Shown: positions 63,974 to 64,000 of the stretch, piece by piece
Position numbering within the stretch: the stretch's first letter is position 1
Layout of the letters: each line of letters opens with the position of its first letter
Assembly (NCBI GenBank): GCA_034111105.1
Contig: JAWUXY010000019.1
Coordinates: 5,677 to 69,676, forward strand
Direction: 5' to 3'
Source: Bermanella sp034111105
GTDB taxonomy: Bacteria > Pseudomonadota > Gammaproteobacteria > Pseudomonadales > Oceanobacteraceae
Length of the DNA: 64,000 nucleotides
The notes under the pieces: model-generated
What the model saw: the letters and a program-made list of their open reading frames with translations, nothing else
The model's database searches: none
What the model was told of the DNA's origin: nothing
Made by a program: the position numbers and the translations under genes

Positions 63974-64000
63974 TTTAATTCCTCATTACTATCGGCAGCT

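Overview
The window reads as a gene-dense stretch of a marine-type gammaproteobacterial chromosome. The order mlaFEDCB-ibaG-murA-hisG-hisD-hisC facing yrbG-kdsD-lptCAB-rpoN-hpf-ptsN-rapZ-ptsO, followed by the yhdP-rng-maf-mreDCB block and gatCAB, is typical of the Oceanospirillales/Pseudomonadales side of the class. The short form of HisG also fits. Placement near Oleispira/Bermanella-like bacteria is an inference from gene content; no rRNA or other marker gene is present to fix it.

Layout. 1-9.2 kb: the end of an AraC-type regulator, a YtoQ-like gene, then one long minus-strand run for histidine synthesis (hisC, hisD, hisG), peptidoglycan precursor synthesis (murA), BolA-like ibaG and the Mla phospholipid transporter. 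9.3-18.8 kb: plus-strand run for KDO/LPS transport (yrbG, kdsD, lptCAB), sigma-54, ribosome hibernation, the nitrogen PTS (ptsN, rapZ, ptsO), mgtE and darP. kdsC is missing from its usual place. 18.9-28.2 kb: minus-strand nitrilase, yhdP, rng, maf, mreD, mreC, mreB; mreC seems to start at an ATT codon. 28.4-31.6 kb: gatCAB.

31.8-51.1 kb is more accessory: a 7TM-DISM sensor with degenerate signalling domains, a broken secreted lipase gene, moeA, an OsmC-YcaO fusion, a flavin reductase, a trace of a beta-carbonic anhydrase gene, a gene behind a strong Fur-box-like site, class III ribonucleotide reductase nrdD without nrdG, a class III aminotransferase, a four-copy array of palindromic ~134 bp repeats, a VAO-type flavoprotein, a CHASE4-GGDEF diguanylate cyclase, and the divergent ohr/ohrR peroxide-defence pair with two palindromic operators.

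51.6-59.8 kb is the most unusual part: an M66 (StcE/TagA-like) metalloprotease lipoprotein split from its signal peptide by a frameshift in a C tract, then a very AT-rich spacer, then a four-gene plus-strand cluster: a secreted polyester hydrolase closely resembling Ideonella PETase (catalytic triad and both disulfides present), two diverged tandem proteins resembling lipase-specific foldases, and an Lnt-like N-acyltransferase. This looks like a secreted polyester/lipid hydrolase with its own folding and envelope helpers. The remaining 60-64 kb holds small orphan genes, a 7-bp tandem repeat and a complete FadE-like acyl-CoA dehydrogenase.
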